Assembly (NCBI GenBank): GCA_023423895.1
Contig: JAFAER010000021.1
Coordinates: 124,001 to 188,000 of the forward strand
DNA: 64,000 nt
Reading direction: 5' to 3'
Source of the DNA: Pseudomonadota bacterium
Lineage (GTDB): Bacteria > Myxococcota_A > Polyangia > Polyangiales > Polyangiaceae
The notes under the pieces are model-generated. The model saw nothing but the letters and a program-made list of their open reading frames with translations. It did not search any database and was not told where the DNA came from. Below, piece by piece: positions 34,996 to 42,557 of this stretch (the stretch's first letter is position 1; each line of letters begins with the position of its first letter). Both the position numbers and the translations under genes were made by a program.

Positions 34996-37900
34996 AGCGC
35001 CTCGATTTCTGCATCCACCTTCGGAGCCTTGCGGCGGAGCATGCTGTACATCACGGGAACGAAGAAGAGGGTCGTGGCCGTCGCGACGAGAAGACCGCCG
35101 ATGACCGCGCGTCCGAGGGGGGCGTTCTGCTCGCCACCTTCGCCGACGCCGAGAGACATGGGCAACATGCCGATGATCATCGCCGCCGCCGTCATGAGGA
35201 CCGGCCGGAGGCGCGTCATGCCCGCTGCGAGCGCTGCCTCCGTCGCGTTGCGCCCGACCTTGCGCTGGTCGTTCGCGAACGTGACGACGAGGATGCTGTT
35301 GGCGGTCGCGACGCCGACGCACATGATCGAGCCCATCTGCGCGGGCACGCTGAACGTCGTCTGCGAGAGGAAGAGCATCCAGCAGATGCCGGCGAGCGCG
35401 CCCGGCAGCGCCATCAGGATGACGAACGGGTCGAGCCACGACTGGAAGTTCACGACCATGAGCAGATACACGAGCACCACGGCGAAGATGAGGCCGTAGC
35501 CGAGGCCGCGGAACGACGACTCCATGCTCTCGACCTGGCCCTTCACCTTCACGACGGTGCCGCGCGGGAACGTCGGTCGGAGCTCGTCGATCACCTTGTT
35601 CACGCCGGCGGCCACGGATGCGAGGTCGGCTCCGTCGACGTTCGCCTGGACGTCGTACGTCCGCGTTGCGTTGAAGTGCGTGACGTTCGCGGGCGTCGTC
35701 CCACGCGACATCGTGGCGACGTTCGAGAGGAGCTGGGGCACGCCGTTCGGTGTGGCGAGCGGGATCGACCCGAGCGCGTCGAGCGAGTCGTTCTCGTACT
35801 GCGGGGTCGACACGGCGACCGTGTACTGGACGCCGCGCTTCGAATCGAGCCAGTAGCTCGGCTGAACCTGCGAGCTCGAAGAGAGCGTGACGAGGAGGTC
35901 GTTCGCCACGTCGCGCTCGGTGAGGCCCGACTGGCGCGCCATCGTGCGGTCGACGTCGACCTTCACGTTCGGCTCGTGAGGCACCTGCGCGAGGTGCACG
36001 TCGACGGCGCCCGGTACCGTCTTGATGCGCTCGGCGAGCTTCTGCGCGAGCTCGAGGGTCGCCTGATCGTTCGCAGGCGCGCCGACGATCTGGACGTTGA
36101 TAGGCGCCGCGAGGCCGAAGTTCAGGACCTGCGTCGAGATGTCCGGCGCGAGGAAGAAGAAGGTCGTGTCGGGGTACGACGCCGCGAGAGTGGTCCGCAG
36201 CTTGCGGACGTATTCGGCGGTCGGCTTGTGCCCGTGCTTCAGGGAGATGAGGATCTGCCCGTCGGCCGGCGAGATGGCGGCGCCTTCGCTGAGCGACAAG
36301 TTGATGCCGCTGTACGGCGTGCCGATGTTGTCGATGAGCTGGTCGATCTCGCCCTGCGGGATGACCGTCTTGATCGTGTCTTCGATCGCGGCGAAGCGCT
36401 TCTCGCTCTCCTCGATGCGCGTGCCGGGCGGACCGCGCACGTGGAGCTTCACGAGACCGGCGTCGACCGTCGGGAAGAAGTCGCGGCCGATGAGCGGGAA
36501 GAGGCAGAGCGAGAGACCGGCGAACGCGAGGAACCCGAGCGCGAACGTCTTCCGCCGCGCGAGCGCGAGCGCCAGGTAGCGGCCATACCCGGTGCGGAGG
36601 CGCTCGAACGCACGATCGAACGCGGCAAAGAAACGCCCGGCGATGCTCGTGGGCGGGCCATGGTGCGGGTTCACTCCGCCCCGGCCTTCGCCGGGGCTCC
36701 GTCGACCTTCGTGGACTCCGTCCAGTGGAGCAGGACTCCGTCCACTCCGGTTCATGTGCGCGTCCGCCTCGCCGCGGAGGAGGTAGCGCACGAGCGTGGG
36801 GACGAGCGTTCGCGACAGCACGTACGACGTCAGCATCGCGAAGACGACGGCGAGCGCGAGCGGGACGAAGAGCGACTTCGCGGCGCCGGTGATGAAGGCG
36901 ACCGGCACGAAGACGATGCAGATGCAGAGCGTCGAGACGAACGCCGGCGTCGCGATCTCCTGCGCGCCGTCCATGATGGCCCGGTAGAACGGCTTCCGCT
37001 GGGCCATGTTGCGGTGGATGTTCTCGATGGCGACCGTCGCGTCGTCGACGAGGATGCCGACCGCCAGCGACATTCCTCCGAGCGTCATGACGTTGAGCGT
37101 GTGCCCCATCGCCGCGAGCACGATGATCGACACGAGGATCGACAGCGGGATCGAGACGATGACGATGAGCGTGCTCCGCCAGCTCCCGAGGAAGAGCAGG
37201 ATCATGAGCGCCGTCAGACCCGCCGCGATCGCCGCTTCGTGAACGACGCCGTTGACCGCCGCGCGCACGAACAGCGACTGGTCGAAGAGGAGTGAGAGCT
37301 TCAGGTCTTTCGGTAGACGCGCCTCGATCGCCGGGAGCATCTTCTTGACGCTCGCGGCGATCTCCATCGTGCTCGTGTTGCCGTTCTTCAGGATCGACAT
37401 GAGCACGGAGCGCTTGCCCCCGACGTGCACCATGTTCGTCTGCGGCGAGGAGCCGTCACGCACGTTCGCGACGTCGCGCACGTAGACGGTCGTCCCGCGG
37501 ACGTCCTTGATCGGCAGCGCGCCGATCTCGGCGAACGCCTCCGGGCTCGCGTTGAGCGCGACCGAATATTCGTTCGTGCCCATCTTCGCCGTGCCGGTCG
37601 GCAAGATGACGTTCTGGTTCGCGATCGCGATCGTGACGTCGCGCGGCGACAGCCCCCACGCGTAGAGACGCTGCGGGTCGACGTCGACCATGATCTGGCG
37701 CTGCTTACCGCCGTACGGCCACGGGATCTGCGTGCCGCGGATCGTCGCCATGTCCGCGCGGACGAAGTTCGTGCCGTAGTCGAACAGCTCCTGCTCGGAG
37801 AGCGACTCGCTCTCGAGCGCGGCTTGCATGATCGGCACGTTCGAAGCGCTGTAGCGGATGATGAACGGCGGCGTTGCGCCTGGAGGCATCATGCGGACCG

Positions 37901-38246
37901 CCGACTGCGAGATCGCCGTCACCTGTGCGGTCGCCGCCTCGATGCTCGTGCCGGTCTGGAAGAAGATCTTCACGACGGCGATGCCGCGAAGCGACTGGCT
38001 CTCGATGTGCTCGATGTCGTTGACCGTCGTCGTGAGCATGCGCTCGTAGTTCGTGACGACGCGCTTCTCCATCTCCTCGGGAGAGAGGCCCTGGTAGTTC
38101 CAGATGACCGAGATGACCGGGATGTCGATCTCCGGGAAAATGTCGGTCGGCATCCGGAGGATCTGGAAGATCCCGCCGATGAAGATGAGCATCGCCATCA
38201 CGATGAACGTGTACGGGCGACGTAGTGCGATCCGGACGAGCCACAT
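34992..38246 (-). CDS. RND family efflux permease
   Basis: This 1084-residue inner-membrane pump has RND features: TM1 near RRPYTFIVMAMLIFIGG, the TM4 motif GILVDDATVAIENI with its two acidic proton-relay residues, the second repeat starting at RRKTFALGFLAFAGLSL, and C-terminal TM helices (IMCVGVATANSILVVTFAND). Because TM4 carries the DD pair and the order is pump-adaptor, it is closer to HAE1/multidrug-type pumps than to metal pumps. The central cytoplasmic loop, residues ~497-531, is longer than usual and Gly/Pro/Arg/His-rich; it is encoded by a palindromic repeat described separately. Expression is probably controlled by the divergent LysR gene. Confidence 0.94.
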   Translation of the reverse strand: MWLVRIALRRPYTFIVMAMLIFIGGIFQILRMPTDIFPEIDIPVISVIWNYQGLSPEEMEKRVVTNYERMLTTTVNDIEHIESQSLRGIAVVKIFFQTGTSIEAATAQVTAISQSAVRMMPPGATPPFIIRYSASNVPIMQAALESESLSEQELFDYGTNFVRADMATIRGTQIPWPYGGKQRQIMVDVDPQRLYAWGLSPRDVTIAIANQNVILPTGTAKMGTNEYSVALNASPEAFAEIGALPIKDVRGTTVYVRDVANVRDGSSPQTNMVHVGGKRSVLMSILKNGNTSTMEIAASVKKMLPAIEARLPKDLKLSLLFDQSLFVRAAVNGVVHEAAIAAGLTALMILLFLGSWRSTLIVIVSIPLSILVSIIVLAAMGHTLNVMTLGGMSLAVGILVDDATVAIENIHRNMAQRKPFYRAIMDGAQEIATPAFVSTLCICIVFVPVAFITGAAKSLFVPLALAVVFAMLTSYVLSRTLVPTLVRYLLRGEADAHMNRSGRSPAPLDGVHEGRRSPGEGRGGVNPHHGPPTSIAGRFFAAFDRAFERLRTGYGRYLALALARRKTFALGFLAFAGLSLCLFPLIGRDFFPTVDAGLVKLHVRGPPGTRIEESEKRFAAIEDTIKTVIPQGEIDQLIDNIGTPYSGINLSLSEGAAISPADGQILISLKHGHKPTAEYVRKLRTTLAASYPDTTFFFLAPDISTQVLNFGLAAPINVQIVGAPANDQATLELAQKLAERIKTVPGAVDVHLAQVPHEPNVKVDVDRTMARQSGLTERDVANDLLVTLSSSSQVQPSYWLDSKRGVQYTVAVSTPQYENDSLDALGSIPLATPNGVPQLLSNVATMSRGTTPANVTHFNATRTYDVQANVDGADLASVAAGVNKVIDELRPTFPRGTVVKVKGQVESMESSFRGLGYGLIFAVVLVYLLMVVNFQSWLDPFVILMALPGALAGICWMLFLSQTTFSVPAQMGSIMCVGVATANSILVVTFANDQRKVGRNATEAALAAGMTRLRPVLMTAAAMIIGMLPMSLGVGEGGEQNAPLGRAVIGGLLVATATTLFFVPVMYSMLRRKAPKVDAEIEAL
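36668..36752. repeat. Palindromic repeat element inside the RND gene
   Basis: Within the coding region, CCCCGGC-CTTC-GCCGGGG (36679-36696) forms a perfect 7-bp hairpin. It is followed by units of about 20 bp sharing CTCCGTC: GGGCTCCGTCGA (36694), GGACTCCGTCCA (36713) and GGACTCCGTCCA (36733). GTGGA/TCCAC and GTCGAC/GTGGAC arms add further folding. The frame stays open, adding about 30 residues. A related element is at 45811-45842. Confidence 0.7.
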
Positions 38247-38322
38247 GCTGCGGTGCTGAGATGACCGAGGTCACGTTCGCGGTGCGCGACTCGTGGGTCC
38301 AATATATCGAGGTGCCCCTTGT

Positions 38323-38339
38323 GATACCCTACGGGTATC
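38323..38339. promoter_or_regulatory. LysR-type operator, perfect palindrome
   Basis: GATACCC-TAC-GGGTATC is a perfect 7-3-7 inverted repeat containing ATAC-N7-GTAT, the T-N11-A form of LysR boxes. It ends directly at the GTG start of the LysR gene and lies 77 bp from the divergent RND start. It should be the binding site of the encoded regulator, giving autorepression and pump control. Confidence 0.75.
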
Positions 38340-39278
38340 GTGGAGCTCCGCCATCTGCGTTACTTCGTCGCGGTTGCCGAGGAGCGTCACTTCGGGCGCG
38401 CCGCCGAACGCCTGAAAATTGCGCAGCCGCCGCTCAGCCGTCAGATCCAGCTGCTCGAGGACGAGCTCAGCGTTCGCCTCTTCGATCGGTCGCGGAGGAA
38501 GGTCGAGTTGACCGCGGCCGGGGCCACGCTCCTCGAGCATGCCCGGCGCGTGTTCGAGTCGGTAGAGCTTGCTGCGCGCGAGACCCAGCGTGCGGGGCGC
38601 GGCGAACGAGGGCGCATCGCGATCGGCTACCCCTCGTCGCTCGCGTACAGCGGCCTCGCCGAGGTGCTTCGCACGTTCCGCTCGAAATATCCGGACGTCG
38701 CCATCACGCTCGACGGGCTGGCGCCGCAGGCTCAGATCGATGCGCTCAAGGAAGGTCGGCTCGACGTCGGCTTCGTCCGGGCGCCGTTCGACGAGCCGGG
38801 GCTCGAGTCGCTGCCCATCCGTCGCGAGCCGCTGGTGATCGCGCTTCCGGCCGATCATTCGCTGGCCGCACGGTCGTCGCGCATCGCGCTCGAGGCCCTC
38901 GCGGAGGAGCCATTCGTCCTCTTTCCGCGATCGCGCGGGCCGGCGTTCTTCGACCAGCTCATGCGTCTCTGCAACGACGCCGGCTTTACGCCCCGGATCG
39001 TCCAGGAGGCGCAGCAGCTCGACATCGTCAGCCTCGTGGCCGCCGGCTTCGGCGTGTCGATTTTGCCCGCCTCCGTGCGCCACGCGCAGCGGTCGGGCGT
39101 GGCGTACCGGTCGATCGTGGGCAATCCGATGACCGATCTCCGGGTCGCCTGGCGCAAGGACAACGCGGCGCCGGTCGTCCGGGCGCTCGTCGACGTGGTC
39201 CGGAGCGTCGGAATCCGTCGAGCTCGCCCGCGCCGCCGAGCTTCCGGCGCCGAGACGTCTCGCCGTGCACGCCCTTGA
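38340..39278 (+). CDS. LysR-family transcriptional regulator
   Basis: The 312-residue regulator has the N-terminal winged helix-turn-helix (RHFGRAAERLKIAQPPLSRQ, residues ~18-37; LEDELSVRLFDRS) and a periplasmic-binding-like effector domain from about residue 90 (GRIAIGYPSSLAYSGLAEVL, LKEGRLDVGFVRAP). It probably controls the divergently transcribed RND pump genes in response to a small-molecule ligand. The start is a GTG directly after a palindromic operator. The last ~25 residues are Arg-rich and extend beyond the usual family end. Confidence 0.92.
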   Translation: MELRHLRYFVAVAEERHFGRAAERLKIAQPPLSRQIQLLEDELSVRLFDRSRRKVELTAAGATLLEHARRVFESVELAARETQRAGRGERGRIAIGYPSSLAYSGLAEVLRTFRSKYPDVAITLDGLAPQAQIDALKEGRLDVGFVRAPFDEPGLESLPIRREPLVIALPADHSLAARSSRIALEALAEEPFVLFPRSRGPAFFDQLMRLCNDAGFTPRIVQEAQQLDIVSLVAAGFGVSILPASVRHAQRSGVAYRSIVGNPMTDLRVAWRKDNAAPVVRALVDVVRSVGIRRARPRRRASGAETSRRARP

Positions 39279-39315
39279 CGCGCGCGCGGTTCGAAAAGAA
39301 AAGGGCCTCCTCAAC

Positions 39316-40551
39316 ATGGCAAGCACCGACAAGGGCTCCCTCCGGAAGGGCTTCGAACGCGCTCGTGACGTCCACCCCGTCGGGATCACCGGCAAGGAGA
39401 CCCCTGCGGAGGTCATCGAGCGGATGTTCCCGGCCTATGTCGGCCGGCAGGAGCGCACGGCCTTCGAGCTGATGCGCCGAAGCTCGCAGGACGACGTCTG
39501 CACCTTCTTGACGATGTCGGGCGCCATGACGCCTGCCGGGCTCCACCAGTCCTGCATCATCCCGCTCATCGAGCGCGGTCTCATCGACTGCATCACGACG
39601 ACGGGCGCGAACCTGTATCACGATGCTCACCGCATCATCGGGCACCGGATCCGCGAGATCGACCCGAACGCGGGCGACATCACCTATCGCCTCGCGCGCA
39701 TCATTCGCATCTACGATCTCGGGTTCCGCGAGGAGACGCTCCTCGAGACGGACAAGCTGTTCAGCGCGCTGCTGCTGTCGCCGGATTACCAGCGCAAGAT
39801 GACGACGACGGAGCTGCACTGGCTCCTCGGGCGGGACATCGCCGCGATCGAAGACGCGCTCGGCATCAAGAGCCCGTCGCTCATCGCCACCGCGTACCGC
39901 TACGGCGTGCCGATCTTCGTCGGCGCGGTCCAGGACGGGTCGATCTTCCTGAACATCGTGAAGCTGAAGCGCCTCTTCGGCGACGAGTTCAAGCTCGAGA
40001 TCGACGTCAACGACGACGTCTTCGAGATGGGCGCGATGCAGCACCACTGCTTCGGCACCCTGAAGAAGAAGATGGCGATCTGGATCCTCGGCGGCGGCGT
40101 CCCGAAGAACTACACGCTTCAGGGCGAGCCGCTGCTCGATCAGATCCTCGGCGTGCCGACGCACGGCTTCGACTTCGACGTGCAGTTCTGCGTCGACCCG
40201 GTCGACAACGGCGCGCTCAGCTCTTGCCCGGCGGGCGAGGGCCATACGTGGGGCAAGGTCTCGGCGGAGAGCGTGCAGTACGGCTCGATGTACGTCCATT
40301 GCGACGTCACCGCGGTCTTCCCGTGGCTCACGTACGCGCTCCTCTCCGACGCGCGCGTCCACAAGAAGCCGCGCCGCCTCTACGACGTCCGCGAGACCGC
40401 CGTGAAGAACCTCCAGGGCGAGATCCAGAAGCGGCGGAAGAAGCTCCTCGACACGGTGAAGTTCGATCTTCCGAAGAACGCCAAGAAGAAGAGCGGGCCG
40501 AAGCCGAGCAAGAAGCCGAACAAGAAGGCCACGCGCGCCGCGGGCCGATGA
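39316..40551 (+). CDS. Deoxyhypusine-synthase-like protein
   Basis: The 411-residue protein matches the deoxyhypusine synthase (DHS) family: MSGAMTPAGLHQSCIIPLIE, DCITTTGANLYHD, VGAVQDGSIFLN and WILGGGVPKNYTLQG. Lys264 aligns with the catalytic Lys that takes the aminobutyl group from spermidine. Bacteria have no eIF5A, so DHS-like proteins in bacteria use another acceptor, often putrescine to make homospermidine. It may therefore act in polyamine synthesis. A Lys-rich C-terminal tail (residues ~385-411) is unusual. The stop overlaps the amidase start (ATGA), so both proteins are made from one transcript. Confidence 0.85.
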   Translation: MASTDKGSLRKGFERARDVHPVGITGKETPAEVIERMFPAYVGRQERTAFELMRRSSQDDVCTFLTMSGAMTPAGLHQSCIIPLIERGLIDCITTTGANLYHDAHRIIGHRIREIDPNAGDITYRLARIIRIYDLGFREETLLETDKLFSALLLSPDYQRKMTTTELHWLLGRDIAAIEDALGIKSPSLIATAYRYGVPIFVGAVQDGSIFLNIVKLKRLFGDEFKLEIDVNDDVFEMGAMQHHCFGTLKKKMAIWILGGGVPKNYTLQGEPLLDQILGVPTHGFDFDVQFCVDPVDNGALSSCPAGEGHTWGKVSAESVQYGSMYVHCDVTAVFPWLTYALLSDARVHKKPRRLYDVRETAVKNLQGEIQKRRKKLLDTVKFDLPKNAKKKSGPKPSKKPNKKATRAAGR

Positions 40552-40649
40552 GCGACGGGGACGGCGCGAGCTCGCGAATGAGCGCTGCTGACGGCGCGAG
40601 CTCGCGGGTGAGCGACGGGGACGGCGCGAGCTCGCGAATGAGCGACGGG
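40548..40649 (+). repeat. 30-bp tandem repeats over the amidase start
   Basis: Three near-identical 30-bp units start at 40548, 40578 and 40608, and a 12-bp partial at 40638. Each begins ATG/GTG-AGC-GAC (or GCT) and ends GCGAGCTCGCG. They duplicate the start codon four times and stay in frame. Confidence 0.85.
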
Positions 40650-41957
40650 CCTTTCGCGGCGTATGACGTCGAGGGGTGCCGCAAACGCATTCGCGCGCGC
40701 AACGACGAGCTGAACGCGGTCCTCCACGTCGTCGAGTCGCCGCGCGTCGCGGCGCTCTCCGGCGAGAGCGATCGACCGCTCCTCGGCGTGCCGTACGTCC
40801 TCAAGGACACCTGGGACACGGCGGGGATCCCGACGACCGGCGGCTCGTGGCGTCATCGCGCGCGCGTGCCGGCATCGTCGAGTCATGCGCACCTCGCGTT
40901 CGAGCGCGCGGGCGCGGTTCTCCTCGGCAAGTCGAACCTCTGCGATCTCGCGTTCTCGACCGAGAGCGACAACCATCTTCGCGGCCCCGTTCGAAATCCG
41001 TACGACCTCTCGCGTACGGCGGGTGGAAGCACGGGCGGTGGCGCCGCCGCGGTCGCCGACGGAATGGCCGCGTTCGAGTGGGGCTCCGACTTCGGCGGCT
41101 CGATCCGTGGGCCGGCGGCGTTCTGTGGTGTCGTCGGGCTCCGGCTCTCGACGGCCGCCTGGCCGGTGGACTTCCATCACTTCCCGCGTCTCGCCCCGTT
41201 CTTCTGGGAGATGTGTGGCATGGGGCCGATCGCGCGGACCGTCGACGGCGCGCGTGCCGTGGTCGACGCCGTGAAGGGCGCTTTGCGCCGCGACGTGCCC
41301 GCGCCGAGGATCGACCGCAGGCGTGCCGTCGTGTGGGCGCCGGACAAGGCGCACGACGACGAGTGGCCCACGTTCGTGAAGGACGCCGGCAAGCTGCTCG
41401 ATGCGGCGGACATCACGTGGTCGGTCGCCCGCGAGCTCCCTACGCCGACGCAGGTGAATGCGCTCTACACGGAGCATCTCGCCGCGCACTTCGGTGAGCT
41501 GGTGCGCGCTGGCGATTTCCCGTTGTCCGAGGCGCTCCCGGCGGTGCTCCTGTCGATCGTGTCCGGTGGGCGCCTCGATCGGCGCGTCCACCCGAACACC
41601 GCGCTCCTCCTCGCAGCGGTGCTCGGCATGCGCTTCGTGCATCGCGACAAGGTCCGCGCCGCCCGGCGCGTCGCCGACGTGCGCGCGAGGGTCCAGGCGA
41701 TCTGGAGCTCCGGAGCGCTCGTCGTGACGCCGACCTGCACGCTCCGTCCGCCGCGCCATGGTCGAGCGGCATTCGCGCTGCGTCTGATGAGCTTCTGCAA
41801 GCTCGGGAACCTCGTCGACGCTACGGGCCTCGCGATCCCGTTCGGGACGTTCCCCGGCACGAGGTTGCCGCGCTCGCTCCAGATCATGGGCCCGCCGGGC
41901 TCCGAGGACGAGGTCCTCGCGATGGGCGCCCGGCTCGAGGCGCTCGCGAAGCGCTGA
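40548..41957 (+). CDS. Amidase-signature hydrolase
   Basis: The 469-residue protein belongs to the amidase signature family with a complete Ser-cisSer-Lys triad: Lys86 (VPYVLKDTWDT), Ser161 (TAGGSTGG) and Ser185 (GSDFGGSIR). The family hydrolyses amides, often with small amine products. Coupling to the DHS-like gene suggests an acylpolyamine substrate, an inference. The first ~32 residues are three 10-residue repeats rich in Asp/Ser; each repeat starts with an in-frame ATG or GTG, so translation could begin at 40548, 40578, 40608 or 40638. Residues from Met31 on look like the usual family start. Confidence 0.88.
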   Translation: MSDGDGASSRMSAADGASSRVSDGDGASSRMSDGPFAAYDVEGCRKRIRARNDELNAVLHVVESPRVAALSGESDRPLLGVPYVLKDTWDTAGIPTTGGSWRHRARVPASSSHAHLAFERAGAVLLGKSNLCDLAFSTESDNHLRGPVRNPYDLSRTAGGSTGGGAAAVADGMAAFEWGSDFGGSIRGPAAFCGVVGLRLSTAAWPVDFHHFPRLAPFFWEMCGMGPIARTVDGARAVVDAVKGALRRDVPAPRIDRRRAVVWAPDKAHDDEWPTFVKDAGKLLDAADITWSVARELPTPTQVNALYTEHLAAHFGELVRAGDFPLSEALPAVLLSIVSGGRLDRRVHPNTALLLAAVLGMRFVHRDKVRAARRVADVRARVQAIWSSGALVVTPTCTLRPPRHGRAAFALRLMSFCKLGNLVDATGLAIPFGTFPGTRLPRSLQIMGPPGSEDEVLAMGARLEALAKR

Positions 41958-41968
41958 CCCGGCTGCGA

Positions 41969-42397
41969 CTACTCGAAGCCGATCGCGACGAGCATCTCGA
42001 ACATCGCGAGCGTCGCGTCCGGCGTGGGGTAGTCGAACGCGAGCCCCGCGCGCGCGCTCGTGCGGGGGCGGCCGAGCGCGTCGAGCTCGTTCGTGGGGCG
42101 AAGGGGATGTGCCCACGCGACGACGGCGGTGAGGACGAGCGGGTCCCAGAGTGTCGGCGTCGCGAAGGCCACCGAGATACGGTCGCCGGCGACGAGCGGC
42201 TCATCCGTCTCGACCCCTGCGCCGGCGAGATGGATGTCGATCACCGTACCCGAACGCTCCCACCCGTGCCGCTCGGACCGCAGCACGACGGACAGGCGTA
42301 CGGGCCTCCGCTGATGAGCGCGGAAATAGGTCGTTCCCTGTTCGTTGCCGCCTGCGCTGGAAGGATGGAACGTTGCAGGCGGCACGGCAGCGGGCAC
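41969..42397 (-). CDS. PilZ-domain protein
   Basis: The 142-residue protein is a single PilZ-type beta-barrel. The Arg motif is present (RAHQRRPVRL, Arg30/Arg31/Arg34), but the second motif reads DIHLAGAG, with His56 where the usual D/NxSxxG has Ser, so cyclic di-GMP binding is uncertain. A Thr-Leu-Trp-Asp insert lies in the middle. It is divergent from the larger PilZ protein gene downstream (160 bp apart). Confidence 0.75.
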   Translation of the reverse strand: MPAAVPPATFHPSSAGGNEQGTTYFRAHQRRPVRLSVVLRSERHGWERSGTVIDIHLAGAGVETDEPLVAGDRISVAFATPTLWDPLVLTAVVAWAHPLRPTNELDALGRPRTSARAGLAFDYPTPDATLAMFEMLVAIGFE

Positions 42398-42557
42398 ACG
42401 ATATCACGGCGCTGCGTGGCAGAGGACGCTCGAGCGGTATTCTCGTCGATCCGTTCACGGTCGAGTGACGCGGGTTGGCGTTTTGCAGAAGGCCTCGGTT
42501 AGGATGGGGCTCGCAGTGTCGACTCGCGACACGTAAGGCGGTCAGGCGAGAGCAGGA

